Assembly (NCBI RefSeq): GCF_016801865.2
Contig: NC_068937.1
Span: 121,183,225 to 121,247,224 of the forward strand
Direction: 5' to 3'
From: Culex pipiens pallens
Taxonomy: Eukaryota > Arthropoda > Insecta > Diptera > Culicidae
DNA: 64,000 nt
Positions 35,904 through 47,689 of this stretch are shown here, one piece after another. How positions within the stretch are numbered: the stretch's first letter is position 1; each line of letters starts with the position of its first letter. The position numbers and the translations under genes are program-made. Below the pieces are notes generated by a model that made no database searches, was not told where the DNA came from, and was given only the letters and a program-made list of their open reading frames with translations.

Positions 35904-36972
35904 AAAATTTATAAGTTGGTTTCGTACAAATGTCAAATATAATTAAAATTATTTTTTTTTTGTAATAAGTTTACATGATATTGTGCAATTCCCACTAACT
36001 TGGACTTTGCACTAAATTATCGCTATCATTCGCACTATTGCGACTTGTCAAACTGGCTTGGGAAAATGAAAATTTCCTCAAAAGTGATCAAAGCGAGCCA
36101 AAGTTTATCGCTTGTTTTTCAGCTGCCATTCGCAACTTTGAAGGGCGAATGTCCAGTTTGGTGCGACTGGGAATGTAAATAAACAACGAGCGGTTGCCTA
36201 GATTTTTGATTTTTTGTTGTCGCGAGAGCAAAGTGCGGGCCAAATCCAAGTTACAGTGCAAGGATCAATAATTGTATCATATTTTAACCTCTTAAACCAA
36301 ATCAAGTATTCCGAGAAAAAAACGCGTTTTTGTCACCAAATCTTCGCCACGGCTATTTCAAAGGAGAACGAGATATTAGCCTTTTGGTTTTTGCATCGTC
36401 AGCCAAAACCAAACAATATTTTAGAGAAATTCAAGTTTGTGGAACGTCCTCTACCACTTGAAGGGATAATCTCGATTTTGACAAAAGTGGATATTAGCGA
36501 TATTTTCAATGGTGGGCAGTCAAGTGAATTATAAATATTCAACTTTACACTAATTCCTAATTCTTCTAGCACAACCCGCTTTGAGACATTTTTTGCATAA
36601 AAATAACGAATTAAAATTATAATAGTTATACTAATTTATAACTTATTATAGTTTATTTTCATTCCATAATATTTTAATTTTTTGTTGTCCAACAAATAAA
36701 CAAGATCTATTCAAAGTTGTGAATGCTTCAGAAATTTATGTCATCTAAAATAAACCTTAACGACCTTAAGAACCTTACAGGAACTATCGATATGATTTTT
36801 TATTCATCCCCTAAAGTATTGTCTTAAAAGTTATTTACAACAAAGTTTGACCATTTTTACAATCAAGTTGTGGCAGAAACTTCCGCGGTTGCTGTGCACC
36901 CTTAACATGACATTTTTAGACAAACTAATATGTTCAATAAGAACAGTACATTGTTCGACAAAATTTACAGTT
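35904..36972. other. Intergenic or intronic sequence, no gene
   Basis: An open stretch at 36214-36534 has no recognisable domain. Otherwise AT-rich. Confidence 0.4.
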
Positions 36973-37119
36973 CTGGAGTTTTTTTTGAAAAGCTCCAATA
37001 AACCAAATTTTCAGTTTTTGCTTTTTGGGAGTTTTTTTAACCGCCTTTAGTCAGTGGTATTACACCCAAAAAGCAAAAACTGGAAATTTGGTTTATTGGA
37101 CCTTTTAAAAAATCTCCAA
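36973..37119. repeat. Imperfect hairpin with about 56-bp arms
   Basis: ctccaataaaccaaattttc and aaaaactggaaatttggttt belong to opposite arms spanning 36973-37030 and 37065-37119, around a loop of about 34 nt. It may be a small MITE. Confidence 0.65.
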
Positions 37120-39951
37120 AGTTGTTATTGAACTTTTCATTGAGTTGACCTCATTCACTATTTTATTTTTTTTTTCATTTAAAAAAATGTGCCAAAAAGG
37201 TAACAAAATTTTATCTTGCACTTAAATTACGGAAATTCCCGAGAAATTTACAAATTTCTCGGGAAATTTGGTGTCGGGAATTTCCGGGACAGGAAATTGG
37301 ACGCTCTACTGAATTCCCATCCCTGACCTGACAGGGATTGTTGATACGATAAGATGAGGTGGTTTTGTGCCTTTTTGAGAAAGTGTCTTGAATAATACCA
37401 GACACAGCTGAAAGGGGCTTTGGGAGCGTTCTTTTATAACGTACCCAAGCAACACACTTTGCTAGACAAACGCATTTCCTAACTGGTTGTATAACCAATA
37501 GGCCTCGTTACCACAACTTGTTCTACAACTCCTGTGAACTGGAAAAAGCGCACTTTTTTCTGTTGTATAACTTGCCAGAAAAAGATGCAAGTTATCGGAG
37601 TAAGTTGGACAAATGTTATTGAAAACACTGTGCTAGCTAACAAGGAATTCAAAGAAAAAAGGGGGCGTGGCTTACGGCTGTGCTGTCAAATCAAAGCGCA
37701 CACTGAAAAGGAAAGTTAGCTTGAAAACAGCTGTCTGACCGTTGCCCAACTTACATGTAAACAAACATTTCTTATTAGAATGTCGACGAGGCCAACAAGA
37801 ATAGAATCTCTGTATATTTTGGAACGCGTGTTTCTGCCTGATTCATTCTTTGTTATAGCAAACAAATGATTTTTGGACCCCCTAACCTCCACGTAACAAA
37901 ATTGTCATACAAAATCTTTTTTTTTGTATGGAGCGTAACACGGCCTTCGACTCATGCCAAATATGCCAAATATGAGCCATCTACGACAAAGGGAAGCGGG
38001 GTAAAACGGTGATTGAAGTTTGAGGTCCAGAAAACATAACAAATCTGGAAATCGCATTTTCGTTATACTTCAACAATTTCAATTCTCTTAGTTGCATTCG
38101 AAAGGTCTTTGCAAGCCCTTCAAAATGTGCCATAAAAACTATTTTAAGACTTGATATCAAGCTTCAATGCCCGTTTTAGACAAACAAATGCTGATAGTTT
38201 CATCCAAATCCTAACAACCTTTAGAACAAAACGATCAAAATCTACAAATACTGCCTCTTAACAAACCTCAATTTTCTTGTTTCTTTTTCTTTTATTGGCT
38301 ATATTTCAGACAATCTTTATGAATTGTACATTAAATAAACTATTTTCCCTTTGCGACGTAGTTTTAGTCTTCAACTATCCACATCCATGCATGTCGCCGC
38401 CATTACTGCCCTGATACTCCCTCCCCATTGATGGCTTTCATTCTGACTATTAATAAAAAAGAAAATCATAGACGAGAAAAGGTCAATACGGATGGTTAGA
38501 AAATCGAGCTCAGTATTCCCTCACAAAAACTGGAAAGAACTCACCAAATCAGGAATCTTGGGCGTCAGTCCATTTGATCGTCTCGTCACATGTTGTCTTA
38601 ATCTTCAATGTTCACAGTTGACATTACCAATTCCATCTGCAGTTCCTGGCCGTGTTCAGCGATTATGCAAATGAGAAGCGTTTCTTGGAATGGGACTACA
38701 GAAACCATTCCTCAAACACTTGCAGCTGTTCACTGAACTCGAGCTGCATCAAGCTAGAACCTGAATTATGGAGAAAAGTCATTTAAAAACCGGCAATAAA
38801 ACATTCCGTGTACGTTTTTTTCTGAATTGTCCATCAACCTCATCACCTACAACTTTACCAAAGATACCAAACCGATCAGAAAATGTATTTTGTATGGACA
38901 GCTGCCAAAATTATATGGGATCTTGTACGAGTGAATCAATGACTTAAAATGGTTTCTTTGATCATAGGAAAAGCTTCCCCAAAAAGTTTAAGGCAAATTT
39001 AAAAATAACAAAAAAAACATGCCTGTTGTCTGTGGTTCAAATCTCAAGTTCAAATGTTCTGTTACTCATGTAAAATTATTGAAGGCAAGAACTACTGAGC
39101 CGATTACGTTCAGCCAGTGTCGATCATGTAACCTCTGCTCAATGGGTAACACCATTCAATTTGTGCAACAGCAGTAACCCAATCTCCAAAGCAAGAAGTT
39201 ACAAAGTTAAATCAAAGCACTCGCTACCCACCGCTCTTAAGCCCTAAGGCCTGCTGAGTTGAGCATGAGCGTGTTTAGGCAAATTATCACATTGAGAGTT
39301 AATGAATGCGGGCAATTATTATAGCACAATAAATGTAATGGGATCAACTAGCTGCTCACCTGATGTCTTGAATATTTCCGTGCACTGCTATCCCGGATAG
39401 GGTGAACTAAAGATATCATCAAATTAATGAGTACTTCGGTGATTTTTTGCAAAAGGCGTAAAACTTTGGTAAAAACGCCGTAACTGCAAAGTCAACATTC
39501 AGAATTCAAATAGCCTCGTATTTCAAATTATTTATTCCTGGGGTCACGTACTGGCGATAGCCCGAACGTTTCGGTGACCTCTACATACTTAATATTCCAC
39601 CAAGTCACAACGCACCACCGTCCAAGCCCAGTTATGTAAGGCGTCCCAGAACTTATCGCTACCCGGTTACTGTTACTTTCAGGCAACGTCGCCGCTCCAC
39701 CCGCAGGAAGTGAGGTCAAAGTATTAATTAGCCCCCCCCAACTGTCAATGCTAACTAGACCTCCTCCGAAGAGTGCAAGCTCATCGCCGATGCACCGATT
39801 TCTGTGGCGGCGAAGAAAAGCTAAATGTAGAAGATTTAAGGCGTCATTTCAGCGTAACTGAAAGTTCGCGCACCCGCGTGTTTGTGTGTGTTCTGCTACT
39901 GTGTTATTGTTGCGTTTAAATATTACTGGCAGAGAAGTCGCAATTTGATTA
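37120..39951. other. Intergenic or intronic sequence, no confident gene
   Basis: 37235-37310 carries ctcgggaaatttgg..gggaatttccggg, related to the cccggg-bounded repeat at 51.4 kb. 38807-38930 shares gtatggacagctgccaaaat with the 60-kb foldback family. No reading frame is convincing. Confidence 0.4.
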
Positions 39952-40895
39952 GGGGAGAGTGGGGAGACTTGATCCCCTTTTTTTGTATCGCACATAACTC
40001 TGTCAATTTATCACAAAACTATGATCTTTTTGCATGAATTGAAAGCTTAAACATTCAACTATTTTTGGCTGATAAGGGTATTTCATCAGATAAACTCTTC
40101 GAATCATGCCAAGCGCTTTAAAAAAATATTTTAAACCGGCATTTTAAAAATGTTAGGGGTAACTTGATCCCTTTTTCAACATTTTGAAGAAATCTTAAGC
40201 AAAATGTTTCTTATTCATCCAAACTTTTAATTTTCTATAAGTTACAGCAATTTCACATTAAACCTGTGCGTTTGTGTTCAAAATATAACATGTTTAGCAT
40301 GCAAAATATTTAAAAACATCAGATTTTCTTTTTTAGACCAAAATTGAGCATGTTTACAAAAGCTGGTAATTTTTGTTTACAAAACTTTTGAAAAATGGTT
40401 CAAACTGCAGTAAGTTATATAAAACTATACTAAAGAAAACTATGTACGAAAACCCAGCCCAATTATTTAATCTTGAGGCTGATTCCAGTGACTGTAAAAA
40501 TTCAGGGATCAAGTCTCCCTAAACGCACTTTTTTAAACAATTGATTGTAAAAATAGTATGACGATAAATTTAAAGTCAAATGCGTAAGGGTTTTGGAGTC
40601 GATATGTTTATCAAACAATTCATGTATAAAACATATTTTTTGAATAATTTTTGAGTGTTTTCTATACTTATCAAAACAAAGAAAAAAGATCTCTTGGAAG
40701 TTTTTTGCAGCACTTCTTAGAAAAATGTGTGTAACTCAATCTAAACATTTTTTAATTTTTTTCTTTGTTTTCTACCATGAGTTTTAGTCAATTTCGCACA
40801 ACTTTCTAGAACAAAGCTAATTGTTTTACCCTTATGCTGACGAGATACAGGCTTGGGATCAAGTGTCCCCGGGGATCAAGTCTCCCCACTCTCCC
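39952..40895. mobile_element. TIR element, GGGGAGAGTGGGGAGACTTG ends
   Basis: gagagtggggagacttgatc at the left is repeated as its exact complement before 40895. 944 bp, with internal ttgatccc motifs and no coding capacity. Confidence 0.85.
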
Positions 40896-41650
40896 TATAT
40901 CTCTGCTTCTTACTTGAGCTAAACGGCTTACCTGGTCTTAACTAGATTATGAACTTGCAATATTTATAATTTTTTGAACATCTTCTTTTAACAAAGTTTT
41001 AAATAAGATCATAACAAACCTTTTTGAAATAATCTTACTATATTATCAAACAACTTCTCACGAAAAAAAAAATCATAAAATGTTCCTTAGCTGATAATTT
41101 ATTCATACGATTATCTAACTTTCCTTTGTTAGTTTTAGAAATATAAGGTTGCATCATTCCACAGGCTGTTGAAGTAAGAGTACTTCAGCATAACTTTTTT
41201 TTATTCCTCCTAAATCTTTATGTTTGTAACATTGCTTTATAGGCGTTAGTACCTTAACGAACATCAACAACAATCGGTGACTTGCTAGAAGTTCTAAATG
41301 TCTCGCAACCCCATGCAATACTCGAAGTCTAACTGCTCATTTTCCCTGGGAAAATCGCGTATCTTACCCTTTTTGTTCAACAAGGTAAACGGATCAAAAC
41401 GGCCCGGCGCCCGGCTAATTACATTACGTCGCTAATGTCCGCGCCGATTGTCACCGTGCTCATCACCAATTCAGCGACTTACAGCCGGTCGCGGAATTAC
41501 CGCTCCGCTGGCCATCACCGACTTGCTCAGCCTACCTTGAGCGCCAAGGTCTGCAAGACGCGCCGCAGCCGTGCAAAAACTTGTTTCCGATTTTATCAAC
41601 TTGCGGCGGTGTGTGATATTTATTTTGGAATTCCGCTTCTTTTTTCGCAG
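40896..41650 (+). other. Sequence upstream of desaturase-like coding exon
   Basis: It ends with a strong acceptor (cttcttttttcgcag, AG at 41649-41650). A frame continuous with the coding exon opens from an ATG at 41435, so an alternative N-terminal extension of 85 residues is formally possible if splicing differs. Confidence 0.45.
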
Positions 41651-41689
41651 ACCTTTAAGAAGTTGAACAGTGACGACGCCCTGGCAGTC

Positions 41690-42142
41690 ATGTCATCGGC
41701 CGAAACGACGACGCCCACCGGCTCGAGTGGGAACAGTGAGACCCTTGGCAGTAGCAGCAATGGTTGCACAACCGAGACGACAACGACGACGACGACCCCC
41801 GCCAGCAGTAGCCAGCCCAAGTCACGTGACACCACGCGGGAAGCCAGCTGGCCCTGGGTTCTGTTCTACATCCACCTGAACATCCTCGGCGTGTACGGGA
41901 TCTTTGTGCTGTTTTCGCACACCTCGGCCATCACACTCGTGTTCAGTAAGCGCGTTGAGTCTTTTAACAAGTTTGTCATAATAAATCTTTACACATCCCT
42001 TTTTTCAACAGCGGCTTTTTTAACCTTATGCGGAATTCTGGGTGCCACTGCGGGAGCCCATAGGCTGTGGGCCCACAAGACCTACCAGGCGTCCACGCTG
42101 CTGCGGTTCGTACTGATGCTGTGCCAAACGATGGCAGGACAG
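41690..42142 (+). CDS. Desaturase-like protein, N-terminal exons
   Basis: Exons 41690-41945 and 42012-42142 encode the first 129 of 364 residues; the remainder is at 55302-56076. The N-terminus is low-complexity (Ser/Thr-rich, a run of seven Thr near residues 33-39). It is followed by a membrane segment (WPWVLFYIHLNILGVYGIFV) and then GATAGAHRLWAHKTY with histidine box I intact. The intron after codon 85 is phase 1 (66 bp). The second exon is 131 nt and ends in phase 0 at GQ, exactly as in desaturase 1, which shows common ancestry. The next intron (42143-55301) is 13.2 kb and contains an LTR retrotransposon. The start is set by the first ATG after the acceptor at 41650. Confidence 0.88.
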
Positions 42143-42868
42143 GTGAGTAAAATTATTCATCGTTTCTCTACCTTCTTCAAGGTTGATACTTTCTTCCAAG
42201 CATTACTGATTAAAAATACATAAAAATGTTATTCGTGTGCATGGTAATCCGGTCCTAACATTTACCTTTTTTGACAGCAGTGTACTATGGTAGATTGGGT
42301 GACCATGTTTCAAAAAAGTGACCTTCTCCAAATAATATTTGTTATTTTTTTCTCGAAAGTAAACATTCTAACAAACAAAAATCCAAATTTTCAAAGCTCT
42401 AAGTTTGTTAATTACGGAGATACGCACACTCAAAATATTGTTCACCACAATGTTGCATGAAAATACAGGTGATTATTTTCCATATGGATGTTCATGCCAA
42501 ATCTACGTGAACCTCTGGAGGCAAGGCTGTATTAATTTTCAAGTGTACCAATACAATCATACGCCACATCACAAGAATTTCACGTTCAGGTTGCAGACAA
42601 TTCACGCAACCCATGCCTGATTTGAATGTGAATACTATATGATTTTCTACTAACTTTTACAGTGTGGGAGGTTGGGGGTGGGGGTTTTCTTCTTCTTTTT
42701 ATTGTTATTTAGGTTCTCAAATGAATGAAAAAGTTGAGTTGTTCTTTTAAAATTTTATTTTCACAATCGCTGTTCATATTCACTAATACACCATCTCAAT
42801 TAAACCACTCTATACAATACACTATTTTTTTATGTCTGGAAATTCCGAAGGGCATTTCACAAACGCAC
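42143..42868. other. Start of 13.2-kb intron
   Basis: Opens with the donor gtgagt. 42430-42620 contains gttgcatgaaaa, ttttccatat and similar words that recur at 51090-51150 beyond the LTR element, so an older repeat lies on both sides. No gene. Confidence 0.5.
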
Positions 42869-42873
42869 CCATG

Positions 42874-43093
42874 TGTAGTGAATGAGTGTGGCAGAGAAGA
42901 GAGAGTGAGAATAGAGAGAGTGTATGTAGTGTAATGAGAGAGCAGGCAAGCCGAGAGAGAAGTTGAGAATGTGTGCGTGAGCAAACGAGAAATAAACCAG
43001 TCGTGTGTTTTGCTTTGGCATGAAAAGACGTGTCTTATTATTTGGTTCGAAATATTCGGAATTCGCGGAATAAATCGGGGGAAAGTCACGACA
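42874..43093 (+). repeat. 5-prime LTR
   Basis: 220 bp, TGT...ACA ends, GA-rich first half (gagagagtgagaatagagag), an internal AATAAA within cgagaaataaacc, and CCATG immediately upstream. Confidence 0.92.
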
Positions 43094-43094
43094 A

Positions 43095-43112
43095 TGGCGC
43101 AGCAAATGCTCC
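43095..43112 (+). promoter_or_regulatory. Candidate primer binding site
   Basis: TGGCGCAGCAAATGCTCC begins two bases after the LTR. A TGG start matches the complement of the tRNA CCA tail. The tRNA was not identified. Confidence 0.45.
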
Positions 43113-43486
43113 CGTTGCAAGTGTGAAGTGTAATTAGTGAAGATTGAGTATTTTTTTTTGTTTTTAACAAGTTGCATTGTTTTGATGATGGGCGAGATGT
43201 GTTTGCCGTGTGGCTAACAGCAGTCGCCATGATGGCGTCGGTGTTTGGTTGCAGTAGCAGCAGTGTTGAAGGTCTGACGCCTCTGACCTTGGTGGCAGCA
43301 GAAATGTTTGTGTGGGATGACAGAGTGGCAATTCTTGTTTTTCCTTTTGCTGTGTTTGGTGGTTTTAGAGGAAAATTTACAGTAGCAGCTGAAAGAAAAA
43401 AATAAATGGGGAATGAAGACGTCATTTGTTTGGAAGTATATTCCCGCTAAGGTAAGACAGTAAAAATAAAGATCAACGTTGGACGG

Positions 43487-44035
43487 ATTTGCTCGAAATC
43501 AAATATAGTAAACACTCTAGTGTCGGACCGATGTCGGTTTGATGTCGGATGGATTTTTGGTTTTTTGTAGAACCGGTGCTGAAATAATGAGTAACGTACG
43601 GCCAATGTTTTTCTTGAGATTTGTTGTTATGTTTCGACAGGATAAATGTTTGTGAAAAATTTTAATGTACTATTTTCATTTATTCAGGCGATACTGAAAA
43701 AACAATATGTATGGTAAACACTCTATCGTCGGACTGATGTCGGGTTGATGTTTGATGGATTTTTTTATTTGCGAGAGCCTGTGCCGGGATGAAGAGTAAC
43801 GTACGGCCAATGCTTTTCTTGAGTTTTGTTGTTGTTTTACAGTAGGATAAATGTTTGTGAAGATTTAATTATGGATTATGGACAGTAGATATAATTTATC
43901 GTCGGGCCGATGTTGGATTTATTTTGGGTGGAATTTTTGATTTTTATATGCCCCTTGCTGTAATGAAGAGTAACGTACAGCCAACGCTCTTCTTCAGTTT
44001 TGTTGTTGTTTTTACAGCAGGGTTAAAGTTTGTGA
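43487..44035 (+). repeat. Three degenerate ~170-205-bp tandem units in LTR element
   Basis: tcggaccgatg (43523), tcggactgatg (43729) and tcgggccgatg (43902) each lead to agtaacgtac(g/a)gccaa and ttttgttgtt. It is the first of three tandem families in the element. Confidence 0.75.
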
Positions 44036-44146
44036 ATATTTTATGGAGTTTTTTCATTTATTAAGCGATATTTAAAAAGCAACATGAAAATCTAGTTCTT
44101 TGAGAAAGTAAAGCGTGGATGGTTGAACTTTGAGCATGAATTAACG

Positions 44147-45930
44147 CAAGGGTAGAGCGTAATTCTTGATGTCTTGAGGTTGAGTCCCCTTCGAGGGTAG
44201 AGCGTGATTCTTGGGGTTTAAAGCTTGAGTCCCCTGTGAGGGTAGAGCGTAGTTCCTGGAGTTTTTGAGCTTGAGTCCCCTGTGAGGGTAGAGCGTAGTT
44301 CTTGGAGTTTTTGAGCTTGAGTCCCCTGAGAGGGTAGAGCGTAGTTCTTGGAGTTTTTGAGCTTGAGTCCCCTGAGAGGGTAGAGCGTAGTTCTTGGAGT
44401 TTTTGAGCTTGAGTCCCCTGAGAGGGTAGAGCGTAGTTCTTGGAGTTTTTGAGCTTGAGTCCCCTGTGAGGGTAGAGCGTAGTTCCTGGAGTTTTTGAGC
44501 TTGAGTCCCCTGTGAGGGTAGAGTGTAGTTCCTGGAGTTTTTGAGCTTGAGTCCCCTGTGAGGGTAGAGCGTAGTTCTTGGAGTTTTTGAGCTTGAGTCC
44601 CCTGAGAGGGTAGAGCGTAGTTCTTGGAGTTTTTGAGCTTGAGTCCCCTAAGAGGGTAGAGCGTAGTTCTTGGAGTTTTTGAGCTTGAGTCCCCTGTGAG
44701 GGTAGAGCGTAGTTCTTGGAGTTTTTGAGCTTGAGTCCCCTGAGAGGGTAGAGCGTAGTTCTTGGAGTTTTTGAGCTTGAGTCCCCTGAGAGGGTAGAGC
44801 GTAATTCTTGGAGTTTTTGAGCTTGAGTCCCCTGTGAGGGTAGAGCGTAGTTCTTGGAGTTTTTGAGCTTGAGTCCCCTGAGAGGGTAGAGCGTAGTTCT
44901 TGGAGTTTTTGAGCTTGAGTCCCCTGAGAGGGTAGAGCGTAGTTCTTGGAGTTTTTGAGCTTGAGTCCCCTGAGAGGGTAGAGCGTAATTCTTGGAGTTT
45001 TTGAGCTTGAGTCCCCTGTGAGGGTAGAGCGTAGTTCTTGGAGTTTTTGAGCTTGAGTCCCCTGTGAGGGTAGAGCGTAGTTCCTGGAGTTTTTGAGCTT
45101 GAGTCCCCTGTGAGGGTAGAGCGTAGTTCTTGGAGTTTTTGAGCTTGAGTCCCCTGAGAGGGTAGAGCGTAGTTCTTGGAGTTTTTGAGCTTGAGTCCCC
45201 TGAGAGGGTAGAGCGTAGTTCTTGGAGTTTTTGAGCTTGAGTCCCCTGTGAGGGTAGAGCGTAGTTCCTGGAGTTTTTGAGCTTGAGTCCCCTGTGAGGG
45301 TAGAGTGTAGTTCCTGGAGTTTTTGAGCTTGAGTCCCCTGTGAGGGTAGAGCGTAGTTCTTGGAGTTTTTGAGCTTGAGTCCCCTGAGAGGGTAGAGCGT
45401 AGTTCTTGGAGTTTTTGAGCTTGAGTCCCCTAAGAGGGTAGAGCGTAGTTCTTGGAGTTTTTGAGCTTGAGTCCCCTGTGAGGGTAGAGCGTAGTTCTTG
45501 GAGTTTTTGAGCTTGAGTCCCCTGAGAGGGTAGAGCGTAGTTCTTGGAGTTTTTGAGCTTGAGTCCCCTGAGAGGGTAGAGCGTAGTTCTTGGAGTTTTT
45601 GAGCTTGAGTCCCCTGAGAGGGTAGAGCGTAGTTCTTGGAGTTTTTGAGCTTGAGTCCCCTGAGAGGGTAGAGCGTAGTTCTTGGAGTTTTTGAGCTTGA
45701 GTCCCCTGTGAGGGTAGAGCGTAGTTCCTGGAGTTTTTGAGCTTGAGTCCCCTGTGAGGGTAGAGTGTAGTTCCTGGAGTTTTTGAGCTTGAGTCCCCTG
45801 TGAGGGTAGAGCGTAGTTTTTGGAGTTTTTGAGCTTGAGTCCCCTGAGAGGGTAGAGCGTAATTCTTGGAGTTTTTGAGCTTGAGTCCCCTGTGAGGGTA
45901 GAGCGTAGTTCTTGGAGTTTTTGAGCTTGA
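44147..45930 (+). repeat. 46-bp minisatellite, about 39 units
   Basis: The unit runs gagggtagagcgtagttctt, then ggagtttttgagcttgagtc, then ccctga. Units differ at a few diagnostic sites (ctgtgagg/ctgagagg, ttcttgg/ttcctgg, agcg/agtg). Rare variants recur 782 bp apart (gagtgtag at 44521 and 45303; cctaagaggg at 44648 and 45430), equal to 17 units, so a higher-order duplication is present. A single isolated unit lies at about 47646-47692. Confidence 0.95.
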
Positions 45931-46011
45931 GAGACCCCTACAAGAAAATCACCAAAACTGATATTTTCTCAATACGCGCAATATTTCTGAAATTCTGAAA
46001 ATGAGAAAATT

Positions 46012-46146
46012 GGGTCCTAAAATGAAGCTAAGATTGCTGATATTATTGTTTACAGCGATAAAGCTCATTTTTCTGTGTACAATGACCCTTTTCACGATCA
46101 CAAAGAGTTTAAAATGGTTTTTTAAATCAATTTTGAAAAATTAATC
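46012..46146 (-). repeat. Fragment of AATT MITE inside LTR element
   Basis: Starts gggtcctaaaatgaagctaa after aatt and continues through ttgtttacagcgataaagct, in reverse orientation. A forward fragment of the same family begins at 47377. The stretch between contains no intact gene. Confidence 0.65.
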
Positions 46147-46540
46147 CTCGTGAATCAAAATAAACATTTTTATGCATGTTTCTATAGTGAAATTGTCTCA
46201 GGAACACGAATATGATAAAATTATCACCAGGAAATGGGATCTAAGGGGTCCCCCGGGCAAAAATGTACAACCGAAAACTTCACTAAAAGTGTCTATTTAA
46301 TATTTGATGATGATGGCCCTCCACTTACCCCCGCCCATGGGAATAGCAGAGTGTCTGATTTATCTTGTTAGATATTTTGTTTAGTTAATTCACTTCTTGT
46401 TTTCATTGTTATGTTGCTATTATTATTTATTTTTTAAGCCCATGCGCGTCCATCAACCTTATTTTATTTATTTATTTTTTTTTTGCTAATTTTGTCATCA
46501 TACAAAGATATATCCACTCGGTTCTACCTCCACCGACGGA

Positions 46541-46681
46541 TCAAACGCGTCTCGTAGCTTTGGAAATCCATAAACCCTGAAGCATCTTTGGCGCCAGCAT
46601 CTGCCCCGTCAAAAACGGATTCGCTGGACCCGCACCGATGGCATCGTGGATGGCATACATATCCTCGTACCACGAACTAGT
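46541..46681 (-). pseudogene. Possible captured coding fragment in LTR element
   Basis: The minus strand opens a compact frame of about 46 codons that includes EDMYAIHDAIGAGPANPFL and ends RRV-stop, in a local GC-rich island unlike the surrounding repeat. The amino-acid composition is protein-like, but the family was not recognised and an upstream stop truncates it. It could be a host gene piece picked up by the element, or chance. Confidence 0.25.
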
Positions 46682-47689
46682 TCACCTTCGGTTCCACCTG
46701 CCACGGTGACGATTCCTGCCCAGTGGGACCACCAGCGGAGCGGCACAAACCTGCAGCGATTTTGTCACGGAGTCGGCAAAAAACTCACCGATTGCTTTGT
46801 TTATTTACGAAAACTGCAGTAATAAACCAAAACAAACACACCGAGTTGCCAAACCCGATCAAAAACTGCTCGACGGCAAGACGGCAAGGTTGCAAGATCG
46901 ATTTGGTTTGGTTAAAAAGTCGAGCAGACGCTGGCCGCTTTAACTCGCTTTAACGCGCGTTAACTTGCGATAACTTGCTTTGAGGTGGCGTTATGTGAAA
47001 ACTCGGCACGATGAGTAGCGTTGATGCTTTTCGAGCTCGTTTTTGTGCGTTTTAGAGTGACGTCCTCCTCGGATATTCACACAATTAATACATTAAAAAA
47101 GTGACTTAATCTACACTTAACTAGTACTCAAATCATATACCAACATTTTCTTTTACAAAACCAAATGTCTTCCTTTTGAACACCGCAAAGTTCTTTTCAA
47201 TTTTAAAGTCTCTAGGCAATGTATTGTATAGTTTTATACCTTTATAAAATAATGAATTTTGTGTGCTTGTTAAAAGAAACGATGCTGCTCTTATTTCTGA
47301 AGCCATACGAGTGTTGTGCTGATGAATGTCTGAATTAAATTATCAAAGTTTCAAGATTTTTTTTTATATTTAATTGGGTCCTAAAAGCCCTATGTAAATT
47401 TTTATGTACAATGGTAAAAAAACATGATTAAAAAACATTTCTGATCACTTTTTTTCATTTTATTTTTTTCAATTTCTGAATTTTTAAATTGCTGAATTTT
47501 TAATGTGAAGCCGTTGATCATTTTCAAGGAAAATTGATCATCAATTTAAAATGCTCTGTATTTCATTCAATTTCTGGAGCAACATTTGAAAGGGGCGGTA
47601 TGACATTTCTCTTACGGCCTTTCATCCCATTTAAACGCAGTGCTCTGCGAGGGTAGAGCGTGATTATTGGTACTTTGAGCTTGAGTCTC

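Noticed and set aside
41435..41689. Upstream in-frame ATG that would extend the desaturase-like protein by 85 residues
   Set aside because: A strong acceptor at 41650 interrupts it, and the extension resembles no desaturase N-terminus.
42796..43425. 209-codon minus-strand open frame across the 5-prime LTR
   Set aside because: It runs antisense through the LTR and its TSD; partly repeated at 50248-50500 only because the LTR is duplicated.
44147..45930. CRISPR-like regular repeat array
   Set aside because: Units are contiguous 46-bp copies with no unique spacers, and the setting is a eukaryotic LTR element.
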